From Coxiellaceae bacterium (GTDB lineage Bacteria; Pseudomonadota; Gammaproteobacteria; Coxiellales; Coxiellaceae), in contig DMFG01000102.1 of the NCBI GenBank assembly GCA_003450655.1, positions 1 through 7,967 on the forward strand: 7,967 nucleotides of DNA, given 5' to 3'. Below, piece by piece: positions 6,031 through 7,967 of this stretch; within the stretch, counting starts at the first letter, position 1, and each line of letters starts with the position of its first letter. The position numbers were made by a program, and so were the translations under genes. Below the pieces are notes generated by a model. That model was not told the DNA's origin. It searched no databases and worked only from the letters and a program-made list of their open reading frames with translations.

Positions 6031-6156
6031 TTGGATTGATGTGGATTATTCTTCTGTAATTCATTCACTGCAACTGGATATTCTGTGATGTGTGTCAATT
6101 CATCATGAGTTTAATCATGACATAGTGATTATCTACTAGGTTACAGTGATCTTAAT

Positions 6157-6162
6157 GAGGAG
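6157..6162 (+). promoter_or_regulatory. Ribosome binding site of the large plus-strand gene
   Basis: GAGGAG lies six bases before the ATG at 6169. It is a strong site and fixes this start. Confidence 0.75.
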
Positions 6163-6168
6163 TGAGCC

Positions 6169-7967
6169 ATGTTAGTGAACGGTTATTCAGTCGGTGAGTG
6201 TCTATCACGTTTTTTAGAAAACGGAACATCTGAATCGTGTGAGGCGTTAAGCAATGCTTTGATCCCTATGGTGAAAAAAAGCATAGATGATTTTAGAGTG
6301 GTGGGTCGATTTAATGAGATGGTGAATGATGTCCCTCTGAGAGGGTATGATGTGACAGAGCAATTACCCACACCTGATGCGGATGATGTTCAGTCAGCGG
6401 TTGTATTTGAATGTTTTAAAGTATTATTACCTTATTTTAACCCTAAAGATATTTTGCATAGTGATGTTCTGTATTGCTGTACTATTGAATCTGCAATTGG
6501 TTTGCCTGAAAGTCATGAGCAGTTTTTCGAACAAAAGGCATTGAGTGTTATTCGATTACTTGTGATGTATTGGTTTTCTAACCATCAGCATCATTTCATT
6601 CATCACTTTACCGATACCATTCTTTCATTAATGAAGTTAATTTCAGATTTTCAAACTGCTGTAGGAGATTTGCCCCTGGATTATCCCGGTCGTTCTCGAG
6701 GCATTAAGTTAATATGGCGTTTGCGAGACGAAATGGTTTTTTCAATTGATCGTATAGGTCGAAAGTTTTCAAAGGCTTGTTTTAAAGAGCATGCCAGTAT
6801 GGGCGGGCTAGGGTATGAAATGGACCTGCTTATGGAAAAAGTTCAGGTGTTAATCGATTCTGAGAGAAGTAAAGTGAAAGCTTCGAGTGAGTATGAAAAT
6901 ATCGTGTATTTAGTTGGGTTAATCGATGCGATGTCATCCGGCATGATTGATCAGCATCGCAGTGCATCTTTGATATTATCTCGTGAAGATCAAGATAGTG
7001 AATATGTGGCATGTGATGTGTCTGTTTTATATAATGGCGATCATTTTGCATTGCCGTTGCATAGTGCAGCACCTTTTTTGCAAGGAAAACTACAGCAATA
7101 CGATGATAGTCGTTCTGACCCGATTATTCATTGTGTCATTAAAGAAGTTAGCTTGCTGTTGGGGCATATCTTAGACTATGAAACATTTATACATCAAGTG
7201 AGTCATGATCCATGGCATCAGGTTGATGGCCAAGGCGGTAAGCCGCTCAATATTGTAAATGTGTTATTAAGTGATATTGCTGCTTTTGTTGATAATGTTA
7301 TGGGTGATGATATTAAATTGGATGATGGTAATAAAAAACTACAAGCGGACGAACAAGCTTTGGCTCATCGCATGCTTGAACATATTGCTTATTATCAAAG
7401 ATTGAGTCAGGGTTTTTGTTCTGCCCAGGTCATGGCACCTTTAGATGCATTGGTTAGTAGGTTGGAGTATGTTTTGTATGAGCAATCGATTTTCTTAAAT
7501 GCGTATTCAAATTTATTAACCAGTGTGGAAGAATTTGATGGTATTATTGAGAGCTTATCCTCTGAAAAACAAGCAATGATCCGGCCTTATTCCCAGAATC
7601 TTCGTTCCTATGCCGCAGATTATGCAGTGGCTGTTTCTGAGGGTGTTGAAAAGCCCCGTCGCTATACAGTCGACCCAGCTGTTACTCAGGAATTTCAAGT
7701 CAAAATGGGTAAAGTCATTGAGCAAGCCGATCGTTGTTTGTCGGTTCACCGGCATCCACTTTGGTTTCGTACAGCGGTTAGGTTGATGATGTCAGTGACG
7801 CATTTTATTGCCTCTTGTTTTACCGCTGGACCACGTCGACTATATCACAAAGAGTTGTCATCGCAATTATACCATTCTGATTATCTTCCAGCGTCATCGG
7901 TGTTTGCGCATACATCGATTAACCAATTATCTAAAGGTATGGTGATGCTTGGGCATGACATTCATCA
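6169..7967 (+). CDS. Large uncharacterised protein, N-terminal 599 residues (3' truncated by window edge)
   Basis: From the ATG at 6169 the frame is open to the right edge (599 whole codons plus two bases), far too long to be chance in AT-rich DNA. I recognise no domain. The visible part is mostly helical and soluble. It has an acidic N-terminal region, a His-rich patch (H139, H141, H142, H145, H146), long helical stretches near 360-520 and a short hydrophobic segment near 531-553 that is interrupted by Arg534 and Arg538, so it may be amphipathic or a marginal membrane anchor. There is no N-terminal signal peptide. Large unclassified helical proteins with such anchors are common among secreted effectors of intracellular gammaproteobacteria. 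That is one possible reading, but the C-terminus, where such translocation signals lie, is outside the window. Confidence 0.85.
   Translation, partial: MLVNGYSVGECLSRFLENGTSESCEALSNALIPMVKKSIDDFRVVGRFNEMVNDVPLRGYDVTEQLPTPDADDVQSAVVFECFKVLLPYFNPKDILHSDVLYCCTIESAIGLPESHEQFFEQKALSVIRLLVMYWFSNHQHHFIHHFTDTILSLMKLISDFQTAVGDLPLDYPGRSRGIKLIWRLRDEMVFSIDRIGRKFSKACFKEHASMGGLGYEMDLLMEKVQVLIDSERSKVKASSEYENIVYLVGLIDAMSSGMIDQHRSASLILSREDQDSEYVACDVSVLYNGDHFALPLHSAAPFLQGKLQQYDDSRSDPIIHCVIKEVSLLLGHILDYETFIHQVSHDPWHQVDGQGGKPLNIVNVLLSDIAAFVDNVMGDDIKLDDGNKKLQADEQALAHRMLEHIAYYQRLSQGFCSAQVMAPLDALVSRLEYVLYEQSIFLNAYSNLLTSVEEFDGIIESLSSEKQAMIRPYSQNLRSYAADYAVAVSEGVEKPRRYTVDPAVTQEFQVKMGKVIEQADRCLSVHRHPLWFRTAVRLMMSVTHFIASCFTAGPRRLYHKELSSQLYHSDYLPASSVFAHTSINQLSKGMVMLGHDIH

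Larger units (their letters stand above)
5865..6168. promoter_or_regulatory. Divergent intergenic region of 304 bases
   Basis: This AT-rich stretch separates two divergently read genes and must hold promoters for both. I see no gene in it. For the plus strand there is a perfect TATAAT (6006-6011) with a poor -35, and a second set TTGGAT (6031-6036), 18-base spacer, TGTAAT (6055-6060). For the minus strand only weak hexamers are seen (for example GATAAT at 5945-5940). Inverted repeats occur at 5938-5951 (TTATT-4-AATAA) and 6018-6030 (TTAGG-3-CCTAA). ATCATGA is repeated at 6102-6108 and 6114-6120. Confidence 0.55.

Noticed and set aside
6183..6371. Minus-strand frame of 62 codons
   Set aside because: Antisense to the large plus-strand gene, with no start signal.
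6830..7174. Overlapping minus- and plus-strand frames (80 and 63 codons)
   Set aside because: Both are out-of-frame readings of the large plus-strand gene.
7555..7755. Minus-strand frame of 66 codons
   Set aside because: Antisense to the large plus-strand gene; composition is not protein-like.
1..7967. CRISPR arrays, tRNA/rRNA genes, transposase genes or insertion-sequence ends
   Set aside because: No regularly spaced repeats, cloverleaf-like segments, transposase motifs or terminal inverted repeats with target duplications were found by eye.

Overview
The window looks like AT-leaning gammaproteobacterial DNA. The style (uncharacterised large proteins, AT-rich intergenic stretches, one recognisable accessory operon) resembles Legionella/Coxiella-type intracellular lineages. 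That placement is an impression from composition and protein style; no marker gene here proves it.

Layout, left to right. Bases 1-185 carry the end of a plus-strand gene that enters from the left. A minus-strand gene for a multi-pass membrane protein of unknown function (218-1345) converges on it. After a 266-base AT-rich gap comes the one clearly recognisable system, on the minus strand and read right to left: a well-formed promoter (4381-4409), a 37-codon gene with a near-ideal ribosome binding site (4198-4311), a YcaO-family gene (about 2943-4172, possibly from 4232) and a TfuA-family gene (1612-2946) that overlaps the YcaO stop by ATGA. YcaO plus TfuA is the known enzyme pair for peptide-backbone thioamidation. 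The small gene heads the operon and has no other explanation, so it is my candidate precursor of a thioamidated ribosomal peptide. A GC-rich 9-bp hairpin sits between the precursor stop and the YcaO coding body, with the likely YcaO ATG in its loop.

Upstream of this operon is an unrecognised 442-residue soluble protein (4536-5864, minus). A 304-base divergent intergenic region follows, and then a large plus-strand gene (6169 to the right edge, at least 599 codons, no stop reached), also unrecognised.

How the parts may work together: YcaO would activate a backbone amide of the small peptide with ATP, and TfuA would deliver sulfide, taken in characterised systems from a thiocarboxylated ThiS-like carrier. 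No sulfur carrier, peptidase, dedicated transporter or further tailoring enzyme is visible, so these would have to be housekeeping or lie outside the window. The membrane protein downstream could belong to the system, but only its position suggests so. TTAAT-type direct repeats with an 11-bp period occur upstream of both the peptide operon and the large plus-strand gene. They could be sites for an OmpR/PhoB-type (PmrA-like) regulator.
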